Below the pieces are notes generated by a model. That model did no database searches and was not told the origin of the DNA. It saw nothing but the letters and a program-made list of their open reading frames with translations. This document shows, in pieces, positions 6,881 through 13,251 of a DNA stretch of 15,346 nt. Numbering within the stretch: the first letter of the stretch is position 1; each line of letters starts with the position of its first letter. Made by a program: the position numbers and the translations under genes. The stretch comes from Candidatus Peribacteria bacterium (lineage in GTDB: Bacteria; Patescibacteriota; Gracilibacteria; UBA1369; LOWO2-01-FULL-3). The stretch covers positions 1 through 15,346 of the forward strand of contig CALRHQ010000017.1 in assembly GCA_943359415.1 (NCBI GenBank). Direction: 5' to 3'.

Positions 6881-7047
6881 ACAAAATTGATTTCTTGTTA
6901 TTAAGGAATCACTCGCAACTTTCGACCAAAATCAAAGAACGCGGGACAGCTCAAATTCATAAGGACATATATTTGTCCGCTGCGAAAAATCGCAAATGTA
7001 AACCGAGCTGTAAAATCTCGGTTTTTTTAATAGACAGCTCCGCTGTC
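6881..7047 (+). promoter_or_regulatory. Structured rpsJ leader, candidate transcription attenuator
   Basis: Helices read directly: TTGATTT/AAATCAA (6887-6893 with 6929-6935); ACAGCTC/GAGCTGT (6946-6952 with 7005-7011), which encloses two small hairpins, GGACA/TGTCC (6963-6967 with 6974-6978) and TGCGA-AAAA-TCGCA (6981-6994). An intrinsic terminator (7000-7028) and a hairpin GACAGC-TCC-GCTGTC (7033-7047) follow. The GAGCTGT strand overlaps the 5' arm of the terminator, so the long-range helix and the terminator exclude each other, as in attenuators and riboswitches. ACAGCTC recurs at 7034-7040 and could compete for the same strand. The ligand or trigger is unknown; a ribosomal protein would be the usual guess for this operon. 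The alternative is a separate ~150-nt small RNA ending at 7028. Confidence 0.6.
7000..7028 (+). terminator. Intrinsic terminator inside the rpsJ leader
   Basis: AAACCGAG (7000-7007) and CTCGGTTT (7017-7024) form a perfect 8-bp stem with a 9-nt loop; the T-run spans 7022-7028. It lies 63 nt upstream of the rpsJ start, between gene and promoter, so it must be bypassed for rpsJ to be expressed from that promoter. Confidence 0.85.
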
Positions 7048-7091
7048 AGTCTCCCAGACACAACTATAAATAACTTAACAAACTAACCACA

Positions 7092-7415
7092 ATGGCAACA
7101 AAGCAAAAAATCAGAATAAAGATTAAATCATTCGACCACAGAGTTATAGATGAAACAACAAAACTAATCATCGACACAGCTGAAAGAACAGGAGCTATGA
7201 TCGCAGGACCTATTCCACTTCCAACAAAAATAGAAAAATTCACAGTAAACAAATCAACATTCGTTCACAAGAATGCACGTGAACAATTCGAAATCAGAAC
7301 TCACTCTAGACTGATCGACATCAGAGAAACAACACCAAAAACAATCGAATCTCTATCAAACTTAAGCTTACCAGCCGGAGTACAAATCGAAATCAAGATG
7401 TTGTCAGAGGACTAA
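7092..7415 (+). CDS. rpsJ: 30S ribosomal protein S10
   Basis: S10 is a head protein of the 30S subunit that also pairs with NusB in antitermination complexes. At 107 aa it is close to the usual ~102-105. The sequence starts MATKQKIRIKIKSFDH, continues with the helix VIDETTKLIIDTAERTGA, and has the GPIPLPTKIEKFTV segment and the family loop EQFEIRTHSRLIDI. The C-terminus LSLPAGVQIEIKM is normal. The start is ACCACAATGG with no G in the preceding 15 bases. Usually rpsJ is the first gene of a continuous S10 operon. Here 588 bp holding a sigma-factor remnant on the other strand separate it from rplC, and rplC has its own promoter. No terminator is seen after rpsJ, so readthrough into rplC is possible. 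Confidence 0.98.
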   Translation: MATKQKIRIKIKSFDHRVIDETTKLIIDTAERTGAMIAGPIPLPTKIEKFTVNKSTFVHKNAREQFEIRTHSRLIDIRETTPKTIESLSNLSLPAGVQIEIKMLSED

Positions 7416-7444
7416 TATCTTCACAAACATTATAACATTTCGTA

Positions 7445-7859
7445 CTACCTTTCCCTCACTTTTGACTTACGCCTTTTCCCTTCAAGGTTTGATTTTATTC
7501 CATACGGAAGAGCCATATCAATAATTTTCGCATTTTCAGCCAAATCAGTTCTTCCACTATAAAGCCTACTCATAACTGTTCCCATAGGCACACCGAGAAT
7601 TTGCACAACATCTTCATAAGAAAATTCAAGTAAATCCACCAAAACAAAAACAACACGAAAATTCATATTTACTTTCAAATACTGTTCAAGAAAAGTCTTG
7701 CTAAAATCCGTCTTTAAAATCTTTTGGGTTCAAATACTGTTTTTTCACCACCACTCTCATCTAACATATTTCTATATAATTTATAGTCCGTCATCTTAGA
7801 CTTTTTCAATTCTTTGTCAATAATTCATAAAACACATGCCCATATTTCGACACAAACAT
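7445..7859 (-). pseudogene. Remnant of an ECF-type sigma70-family factor
   Basis: The best-kept part (7687-7520, minus strand) reads NFRVVFVLVDLLEFSYEDV then VQILGVPMGTVMSRLYSGR. This is the sigma region 4 helix-turn-helix pattern (R-x-V-x-x-L, FSYEDVA-ILG-P-GTV-SRLYRGR) that binds the -35 box. The same frame extends up to a TGA at 7732-7730. Upstream pieces continue in other frames: one from about 7824 to 7714 (KELKKSKMTDYKLYRNML...TVFEPKRF), and one at 7859-7809 (MFVSKYGHVFYELL). Region 2, which binds core polymerase and the -10 box, was not found. The 77-residue piece opening with TTG at 7678 begins inside the domain. With at least two frameshifts and no region 2, it cannot be a working sigma factor. 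A short stand-alone DNA-binding product is conceivable but unlikely. Confidence 0.75.
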
Positions 7860-7876
7860 TAAATAATAAAAATCTC

Positions 7877-7905
7877 TTGACTACCCAAAAACTGATCTGT
7901 ATATT
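7877..7905 (+). promoter_or_regulatory. Promoter for the rplC operon
   Basis: TTGACT (7877-7882), a 17-bp spacer and TATATT (7900-7905), with a predicted start near 7912. The ~92-nt leader before the rplC ATG at 8004 contains a pyrimidine-rich patch (7961-7980) and only a weak 4-bp hairpin (TCCC/GGGA); no terminator was found in it. This promoter probably drives the seventeen ribosomal genes that follow in the window. Confidence 0.78.
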
Positions 7906-8003
7906 CTAACGGCAATTGACTAGGCAAGTTAACAAAGGACGAACGGGTTTCAATCGAAAATCTTTTCCTCCTTCCCACCTAAAGGGATTAACCAATACAA
8001 ATT

Positions 8004-8582
8004 ATGTCAGGAATTATCGGTAAAAAAATAGGAATGACTCGTCTTATACAAGATGATGGCCGCGTGATCCCAATAACTGTTATACATTGCGAACCTAACG
8101 AGGTTACACAAATCAAAACAGTTGAAAAAGATGGATATCCGGCGATAGTCCTTGGTTTTTCCAAATTGAAAAAGCCTACAAAGACTAAAAAATTCGCTCA
8201 TTTAAAAGAATTCAGAATCACTACAGATGAAACTTTCAACAAAGGAGACGCAGTAACATGCGAATCCCTAAAAGATGTTGAAACTGTAACTGTAATGGGA
8301 GTTTCAAAAGGAAAAGGTTTCCAAGGTGTAATCAAGAGACACAACTTCGCCTGCGGACCTATGAGTCATGGATCACATCACCATAGAGAACCGGGATCAA
8401 TCGGAGCAAGGGCAAAACCAGGAAGAGTTGAAAAAGGAAAGAAATTGCCTGGACACATGGGAACAGGACAAATCACATTAAACAAAGTAAAAGTCGCTTA
8501 CTTGGACGCAGAAAAGAATTTAGTTGGTCTAAAAGGAGCAATCCCGGGAGCAAGAGGCGGACTGATCATAATAACGAAATAA
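8004..8582 (+). CDS. rplC: 50S ribosomal protein L3
   Basis: L3 binds near the 3' end of 23S rRNA, starts 50S assembly and reaches toward the peptidyl transferase centre. At 192 aa it is shorter than E. coli L3 (209) but complete, from GIIGKKIGMTRLI to GARGGLIIITK. Diagnostic parts are MGVSKGKGFQGVIKRH (residues 98-113), the GPMSHGSHHHREPGSIGA loop (118-135) and PGHMG. At the site equivalent to E. coli Gln150, methylated by PrmB, the protein has Ala (GSIGARA, 131-137). It is the first gene after the promoter at 7877; rplD begins 7 nt after it ends. No Shine-Dalgarno (ATACAAATTATG). Confidence 0.98.
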   Translation: MSGIIGKKIGMTRLIQDDGRVIPITVIHCEPNEVTQIKTVEKDGYPAIVLGFSKLKKPTKTKKFAHLKEFRITTDETFNKGDAVTCESLKDVETVTVMGVSKGKGFQGVIKRHNFACGPMSHGSHHHREPGSIGARAKPGRVEKGKKLPGHMGTGQITLNKVKVAYLDAEKNLVGLKGAIPGARGGLIIITK

Positions 8583-8589
8583 TACAAAC

Positions 8590-9219
8590 ATGAACGTAGA
8601 TCTATACAAACAATCAGGAGAAAAGGCTGGAACGCTAGAACTTCCAAAGGAAATGTTCGAAACTCCATTCAACAAAGATCTGATTCACCAAGCACTTGTA
8701 ATGCAATCTGCAAACGCAAGAAAAAATCTTGCTAACACTAAAACGAGAGAGTTCATCCGTGGAGGTGGAATCAAGCCAAGACCGCAAAAAGGTTCAGGTC
8801 GTTCAAGACAAGGTTCTACAAGATCTCCACAATGGAGAGGAGGTGCAATTCTATTCGGACCTTTGGCTACAAGAAATTTCTCTAAAGCAATGCCGAAGAA
8901 ACAAAGAAGAGCCGCTTTATTCTCAGCTCTATCTGATAAAGCTAGAGAAAATGCAATAATCGGATTAGAAGGATTTGAATCAAAAGATCTAAAAACGAAA
9001 GTATTCGCAGAAATGCTAAAGAAACTACCTATTGAAAGAAACGTATTATTCGTTTTAGCGGACAAAGACGAAGCGATCATGAGATCAAGTGCAAATTTAC
9101 CGGAAGTAAAAACTATTCTAGCGGCTTACGTAAACATTCAAGACTTACAAAAATATAGAACTGTTGTTATACTAAAAAACGCTGTAGCTAAACTAAAAGA
9201 AACATTCTTAAAGCAATAA
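8590..9219 (+). CDS. rplD: 50S ribosomal protein L4
   Basis: L4 lines the nascent-peptide exit tunnel near 23S domain I, and in E. coli it also represses its own operon by acting on the S10 leader. At 209 aa it has family length. The tunnel loop is clear: KTREFIRGGGIKPRPQKGSGRSRQGSTRSPQWRGG split around residues 52-85, followed by GPLATRNFSKAMPKKQRRAAL. The C-terminal alpha/beta part begins at about 110. Whether it regulates this operon is unknown; the candidate attenuator lies in front of rpsJ, which is transcribed separately from rplC here. rplW follows 3 nt after the stop. Confidence 0.97.
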   Translation: MNVDLYKQSGEKAGTLELPKEMFETPFNKDLIHQALVMQSANARKNLANTKTREFIRGGGIKPRPQKGSGRSRQGSTRSPQWRGGAILFGPLATRNFSKAMPKKQRRAALFSALSDKARENAIIGLEGFESKDLKTKVFAEMLKKLPIERNVLFVLADKDEAIMRSSANLPEVKTILAAYVNIQDLQKYRTVVILKNAVAKLKETFLKQ

Positions 9220-9222
9220 ACA

Positions 9223-9528
9223 ATGCAAGGACTAAGCTCAATAATCGGACCTGTACTAACTGAAAAAAGTTCACGCCTACAAGAGGCAAAAAGATACGTA
9301 TTCAAGGTACAGAAGGATGCTACCAAAATTAACATCAAAAACGACATCAAAAAACTTTACGGAGTAGATGTTGCAGAAGTAAAAATAATGGTAGTTCCAA
9401 AGAAAGAGCGTCTGGTAAAAAGAGGATATCCTATGATCAAGAGACCAAAACATAAGAAAGCTATTGTAACTATCAAAGGAGGTAAAGCATTTGATCCAAA
9501 TCAATTTAAAGAAGCTAAGACAAAATAA
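9223..9528 (+). CDS. rplW: 50S ribosomal protein L23
   Basis: L23 sits at the tunnel exit and is the docking site for trigger factor and the signal recognition particle. At 101 aa it is of usual length. It starts MQGLSSIIGPVLTEKSS, then RYVFKVQKDATKINIKNDIKKLYGVDV in the beta-alpha core (split around residues 26-52), and VKIMVVPKKERL. The conserved Glu of the trigger-factor patch (equivalent to E. coli Glu18) cannot be assigned with certainty by eye. The rplB ATG starts 2 nt after the stop. Confidence 0.97.
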   Translation: MQGLSSIIGPVLTEKSSRLQEAKRYVFKVQKDATKINIKNDIKKLYGVDVAEVKIMVVPKKERLVKRGYPMIKRPKHKKAIVTIKGGKAFDPNQFKEAKTK

Positions 9529-9530
9529 TA

Positions 9531-10364
9531 ATGACACTAAAGAAATACAAACCAACCACCCCGGGTCGCAGACAGATGACGATGTCTTCATTCGAAGAAA
9601 TCACAAAGTCTAAACCTGAAAAGAATCTTACGTTCACTCTTAAGAAAAATTCAGGAAGAAACAATCTTGGAAGAATCACTGTTCGTCACAGAGGAGGTGG
9701 AACACGTACAAGATATAGAATGGTGGATTTCAACAGAACTGATAAACTAGATATCGAAGGAACAGTAGCGACTATAGAATACGATCCAAATCGCTCAGCG
9801 AGAATTATGTTGGTACAATACGTTGATGGTGAAAAAAGATACCATCTTGCGCCGGACGGAATGAAGGTTGGAGAAAGAATTGTGTGTAAAGAAAAAGGAA
9901 AAATCAAAGATGGAAACAGAATGATGATCAAAAACATTCCGGTTGGATACGCTATGTACGAAGTGGAACTTCAAGAAGGAAAAGGAGGACAACTTGGAAG
10001 AAGCGCAGGAGCATTGATCAAGCTTGTTTCTCTAGAGGGCACTCACGCTCAGATACAAATGCCTTCAGGAGAGATAAGACTAACAGGAAAGACTTGTTAT
10101 GCAACTCTTGGAACGGTAGGAAATCTTGAACACAGCAATATCGTAATAGGTAAAGCTGGAAGGATGAGAAATATGGGATGGAGACCTACAGTAAGAGGTA
10201 AAGCCATGAATCCAGTGGATCATCCACACGGAGGAGGAGAAGGAGGAACATCAATCGGTTTGAAGTATCCTAAGACTCCATGGGGAATGCCAGCATTAGG
10301 ATTTAAAACAAGAAGACGCAAGTTTACTAACAACATGATCGTAAAAGATCGAAGAAGAAAATAA
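9531..10364 (+). CDS. rplB: 50S ribosomal protein L2
   Basis: L2 is needed for subunit joining and peptidyl transferase function and binds 23S domain IV. Its 277 aa match the family (~275). N-terminal MTLKKYKPTTPGRRQM is typical. The RNA-binding core includes GRNNLGRITVRHRGGGTR, and the C-terminal domain carries MNPVDHPHGGGEGG, with the conserved His (E. coli His229 equivalent) at residue 231. The C-terminus is KTRRRKFTNNMIVKDRRRK. The start ATG at 9531 follows AAATAATA with no Shine-Dalgarno. Confidence 0.99.
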   Translation: MTLKKYKPTTPGRRQMTMSSFEEITKSKPEKNLTFTLKKNSGRNNLGRITVRHRGGGTRTRYRMVDFNRTDKLDIEGTVATIEYDPNRSARIMLVQYVDGEKRYHLAPDGMKVGERIVCKEKGKIKDGNRMMIKNIPVGYAMYEVELQEGKGGQLGRSAGALIKLVSLEGTHAQIQMPSGEIRLTGKTCYATLGTVGNLEHSNIVIGKAGRMRNMGWRPTVRGKAMNPVDHPHGGGEGGTSIGLKYPKTPWGMPALGFKTRRRKFTNNMIVKDRRRK

Positions 10365-10378
10365 TTAATTAAAAAATT

Positions 10379-10657
10379 ATGTCTAGAAGTTCAAAAAAAG
10401 GACCATACATAGACCCAAAGCTGTCAAGCAAGGTTGAAAAGTTGGATGCAGCTGGGCAAAAACGTCCGATCAAAACTTGGTCACGTGATTGCAGTATTTC
10501 TCCTGACTTCGTAGGACACACATTCGCAGTTAATAACGGAAATCAATTCATTCCGGTTTATGTCACAGAGAATATGGTTGGACACAAACTAGGTGAGTTC
10601 TCCCCTACTAAGAAATTCAAGGTTCACGGAGGTAAACTAGCTAAGACAGCAGCATAA
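10379..10657 (+). CDS. rpsS: 30S ribosomal protein S19
   Basis: S19 is a 30S head protein near the A-site finger and forms a complex with S13. At 92 aa it is full length. It opens MSRSSKKGPYIDPKL, a typical SRSLKKGPF-type start, with the KTWSRDCSISPDFVGHTFAV core and MVGHKLGEFSPTKKF. The leader AATTAATTAAAAAATT before the ATG has no G at all. rplV begins after 12 nt. Confidence 0.98.
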   Translation: MSRSSKKGPYIDPKLSSKVEKLDAAGQKRPIKTWSRDCSISPDFVGHTFAVNNGNQFIPVYVTENMVGHKLGEFSPTKKFKVHGGKLAKTAA

Positions 10658-10669
10658 TAATTTAAAAAA

Positions 10670-11020
10670 ATGAAAGCAATTATAAGACAAATTAGGATAA
10701 CATCAAAAAAACTAAATCTCGTAGCTGAATTGGTTAGAGGAAAGATGGTAGTGGAAGCGCTTGAAATCCTAAGATTTACACCAAAGAAAGGGGGCAAAAT
10801 CCTTTTCAAGGCTATCAAATCTGCGGCATCAAACGCAGTCGAGAATAACAAGCAAAAATTGGAAGATTTAATCATCAAGGAAATCGTAGTAACAGAAGGA
10901 ACAACATTCAAGAGAAGTATTCCAATTTCAAGAGGAAGAATGCATCCAATTCTAAAAAGAAACGCTCACGTAACTATTAAAGTTGAAGCAATTAAAGCCG
11001 AAGTGGCAAAAACTAAATAA
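10670..11020 (+). CDS. rplV: 50S ribosomal protein L22
   Basis: L22 has a globular part on the 50S surface and a beta-hairpin that forms the tunnel constriction with L4. At 116 aa it is normal length. The start region RQIRITSKKLNLVAELVRGK matches the family's R-x-s-pkK-r-lva-lIRGk pattern. The hairpin lies in VTEGTTFKRSIPISRGRMHPI, with the RGR turn, and is followed by RNAHVTIKVEA. A poly-A leader (TTTAAAAAAATG) precedes the start. The C-terminus is lysine/alanine rich. Confidence 0.97.
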   Translation: MKAIIRQIRITSKKLNLVAELVRGKMVVEALEILRFTPKKGGKILFKAIKSAASNAVENNKQKLEDLIIKEIVVTEGTTFKRSIPISRGRMHPILKRNAHVTIKVEAIKAEVAKTK

Positions 11021-11035
11021 ATCACTAACAAACCA

Positions 11036-11719
11036 ATGGGACACAAAGTAAATCCAAAAATCATTAGAATGGGAGTCACAAGAGACTGGGACTCAAAGTG
11101 GTTTGCGGAGAAAAAAGAGTACAAAAAATTATTTTTACAAGACATCGAGCTTGAAAAATTAATCATAAAGAATCTTCCTGAAGCAGAAGGTATTGGAAGA
11201 ATCGAAATTATGAGAACCCAAGGTAAAGTTATAATCAATATTCACACAGCAAAACCTGGACTTATCATCGGAAGAGGAGGAGAAATAATAGAAAAACTAA
11301 AAGATGTATTGGTAAAGAAATTCAAGGAGACATTCATGATCAACATCAAAGAGATCAAGAAACCAATGCTTGACGCAAAAGTAGTAGCAGAATCAATCGC
11401 AAAACAAATCGAAAAAAGAGTTTCATACAGAAGAGCAACAAAGATGGCGGTAGAAAAAGCAATGGAAGCGGGAGCATTAGGAGCAAAAGTGTACGTAGGA
11501 GGACGTCTAAATGGAGTTGAAATCTCACGAAGTGAATTCTTCTCTAGAGGAAAAATCCCACTACATACATTCAGAGCTGATATCGATTATGCTTCATTGC
11601 CAGCTTACACAACTTATGGAAAGATAGGGATCAAAGTATGGATTTACAGAGGAGACGTATTCAAAAAAGATTTAGCGTCAAAACTTAATCAACAAATAGA
11701 AGAACTTAAACAGGCTTAA
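11036..11719 (+). CDS. rpsC: 30S ribosomal protein S3
   Basis: S3 forms the mRNA entry channel of the 30S head with S4 and S5 and contributes to helicase activity. At 227 aa it is close to the usual 210-235. MGHKVNPKIIRMG is the family start. The type II KH domain has KPGLIIGRGGEIIEKL, with the GRGG loop at residues 79-82. The C-terminal domain shows AGALGAKVYVGGRLNGVEISR and GKIGIKVWIYRG. The spacing to rplP is 2 nt, so translational coupling is likely. Confidence 0.99.
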   Translation: MGHKVNPKIIRMGVTRDWDSKWFAEKKEYKKLFLQDIELEKLIIKNLPEAEGIGRIEIMRTQGKVIINIHTAKPGLIIGRGGEIIEKLKDVLVKKFKETFMINIKEIKKPMLDAKVVAESIAKQIEKRVSYRRATKMAVEKAMEAGALGAKVYVGGRLNGVEISRSEFFSRGKIPLHTFRADIDYASLPAYTTYGKIGIKVWIYRGDVFKKDLASKLNQQIEELKQA

Positions 11720-11721
11720 AT

Positions 11722-12141
11722 ATGTTAGCACCAAAAAAGCAGAAATACAGGAAGGTTCAAAGAGGACGATCTGATACAACAGGTATCTCAATGCGTGGAA
11801 ACAGACTTTCGTTCGGTACATACGGACTAAAGGCAATGCAAGCAAAGGAAATTACATCAAGACAGATTGAAGCAGCAAGAAGATCAATGACTAGATTCGT
11901 AAAGAGAGGAGGACAGATCTGGATCACAGTATTCCCACACAAACCATTGACTAAGAAAGCACAAGAGGTACCGATGGGAAGTGGAAAGGGAGCACCGGAA
12001 TTGTTTGTTTGCCCTATCCTTCCAGGAAGAATTTTATTTGAAATGGAAGGTGTAGACGAAGCAACAGCAAGGGAAGCGATGAAATTAGCAGCATACAAAT
12101 TACCTATTAAATGTAAATTCATAAGCTCAAACATAAAATAA
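11722..12141 (+). CDS. rplP: 50S ribosomal protein L16
   Basis: L16 helps shape the A-site tRNA-binding region of the 50S subunit. At 139 aa (family ~136-144) it opens MLAPKKQKYRKVQRGR and has TSRQIEAARRSMTRFVKRGG, GSGKGAPELFVCPILPGRILFEM and KLAAYKLPIKCKF. At the position matching E. coli Arg81, the YcfD hydroxylation target in AVRMGKGKG, the sequence here reads EVPMGSGKG, so Pro84 replaces Arg. The rpmC ATG comes directly after the stop, 1 nt away. Confidence 0.98.
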   Translation: MLAPKKQKYRKVQRGRSDTTGISMRGNRLSFGTYGLKAMQAKEITSRQIEAARRSMTRFVKRGGQIWITVFPHKPLTKKAQEVPMGSGKGAPELFVCPILPGRILFEMEGVDEATAREAMKLAAYKLPIKCKFISSNIK

Positions 12142-12142
12142 T

Positions 12143-12331
12143 ATGAGAACATTAGAAGAACTTAAAAAATTAGACCAGAAAGAGCTGCAAAAAGCACTTG
12201 AAGAAGCAAGAACAGAGTTGGTTGAAAACAGATTCAACGTGAAAAATAATCAAGCGAAAAACGCACATACGATTAAAAAGTCAAAAAAATATATCGCACA
12301 AATTCTAACTGTACTAAACAATGAGGCATAA
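12143..12331 (+). CDS. rpmC: 50S ribosomal protein L29
   Basis: L29 is a small two-helix protein beside L23 at the tunnel exit. At 62 aa it is of normal size. The pattern ELKKLDQKELQKALEEARTELVENRFN and NAHTIKKSKKYIAQILTVL shows the helical hairpin. Its last codons overlap the start of rpsQ by 11 bases, so the two are probably translationally coupled. Confidence 0.93.
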   Translation: MRTLEELKKLDQKELQKALEEARTELVENRFNVKNNQAKNAHTIKKSKKYIAQILTVLNNEA

Positions 12332-12557
12332 AAAAGGACAAGTAGTAAGCACTAAACAGCAAAAAACGCTTGTCGTAAAAGTAGACAATTATAAGACGCA
12401 CCCAAAATACAAAAAAAGATTTAAGGTCTCAAAGAAATTTCATGTGGATAATCCAGAAAACGCAGCATTTGAAATCGGACAGACAATAGAAATTTTTGAG
12501 ACAAAGCCATTGAGCAAGCTAAAAAGATGGACTATCGTTAAACCACAACAACAATGA
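12321..12557 (+). CDS. rpsQ: 30S ribosomal protein S17
   Basis: S17 is an OB-fold protein that binds helix 11 of 16S rRNA early in 30S assembly. At 78 aa it is slightly short but complete. It has GQVVSTKQQKTLVVKVDNY, HPKYKKRFKVSKKFHVDNP, GQTIEIFETKPLSKLKRW and a basic C-terminus. The start at 12321 overlaps rpmC. The stop TGA overlaps the ATG of rplN in an ATGA junction, one of only three TGA stops among intact or near-intact genes here. Confidence 0.96.
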   Translation: MRHKKGQVVSTKQQKTLVVKVDNYKTHPKYKKRFKVSKKFHVDNPENAAFEIGQTIEIFETKPLSKLKRWTIVKPQQQ

Positions 12558-12922
12558 TTCAACAAGAAACATGGATAAAAGTAGCAGACAATACCGGCGC
12601 AAAAACCGCTGAATGTATTAAAGTTCTTGGGGGAACAAGAAAAAGATATGCAAGAATCGGAGATGTAATAGTAGTATCGATCAAAGAAGCTAATCCAAAG
12701 GGAGTAGTTAAAAAGAAATCAGTAGAAAGGGCTGTAGTGGTGAGACAAATAAAAGCATTCAAGAGAAAAGACGGTTCAGCAATAAGATTTGATGACAATG
12801 CAGTAGTAATTATTGATAAAGATGGACAACCAAAGGGAACACGCCTTTTCGGGCCTGTCGCTAGAGAACTTCGTGAAAAAGGATTCCAAAAGATTATATC
12901 ATTAGCAACTGAAGTACTATAA
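12554..12922 (+). CDS. rplN: 50S ribosomal protein L14
   Basis: L14 lies at the subunit interface and takes part in intersubunit bridges B5 and B8; in many bacteria it is the target of the silencing factor RsfS. Its 122 aa is the standard length. The start MIQQETWIKVADNTGAK, VLGGTRKRYARIGDVI, VKEA-type segment IKEANPKG and FGPVARELREKGFQKI are hallmarks. The start overlaps the rpsQ stop by 4 nt (ATGA), and rplX begins 2 nt after the stop. Confidence 0.99.
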   Translation: MIQQETWIKVADNTGAKTAECIKVLGGTRKRYARIGDVIVVSIKEANPKGVVKKKSVERAVVVRQIKAFKRKDGSAIRFDDNAVVIIDKDGQPKGTRLFGPVARELREKGFQKIISLATEVL

Positions 12923-12924
12923 AT

Positions 12925-13251
12925 ATGAAAGTAAAAACTAACGATCAAGTGATCGTCATCGCAGGCAAGGACAAAGGAAAGAAAGGAAAAGTTATGCGTG
13001 TTGTTTCAAAAGACAACAAAGTGGTCGTAGAGAAAGTAAATATACGAACAAAGCATGTAAAGAAAACTGCTCAAAAAGCAGGAGAAAGAATCAAATTTGA
13101 AGGAACAATCGATGCATCAAATGTAATGGTAATTTGCCCAAGTTGTGAAAAACCTGTAAGAGTAGGATTCAAGAAACTTGAAAATGGCAAAAAACAGAGA
13201 ATTTGCAAAAAATGTAAAGATTCTATAGATAAAACAATCCAACAATCATGA
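12925..13251 (+). CDS. rplX: 50S ribosomal protein L24
   Basis: L24 is an assembly-initiating protein that binds the 5' region of 23S rRNA. At 108 aa it is normal. The KOW motif is KTNDQVIVIAGKDKGKKGKV near residues 4-23. The C-terminal part carries two CxxC pairs, CPSC (71-74) and CKKC (94-97), the zinc-binding form found in many but not all bacterial L24. The stop TGA overlaps the rplE ATG (ATGA), implying coupling. Confidence 0.98.
   Translation: MKVKTNDQVIVIAGKDKGKKGKVMRVVSKDNKVVVEKVNIRTKHVKKTAQKAGERIKFEGTIDASNVMVICPSCEKPVRVGFKKLENGKKQRICKKCKDSIDKTIQQS

Noticed and set aside
6895..7086. A 63-residue open frame in the rpsJ leader, possibly a leader peptide.
   Set aside because: It opens with TTG, runs across the terminator and hairpins, and its composition is unlike a protein; the bases are better explained as RNA structure.
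7961..7987. Pyrimidine-rich patch with CCTCC and a TCCC/GGGA stem in the rplC leader as a regulatory structure.
   Set aside because: The stem is only 4 bp and the CCTCC is probably chance; nothing resembling the rpsJ leader's alternative pairings was found.
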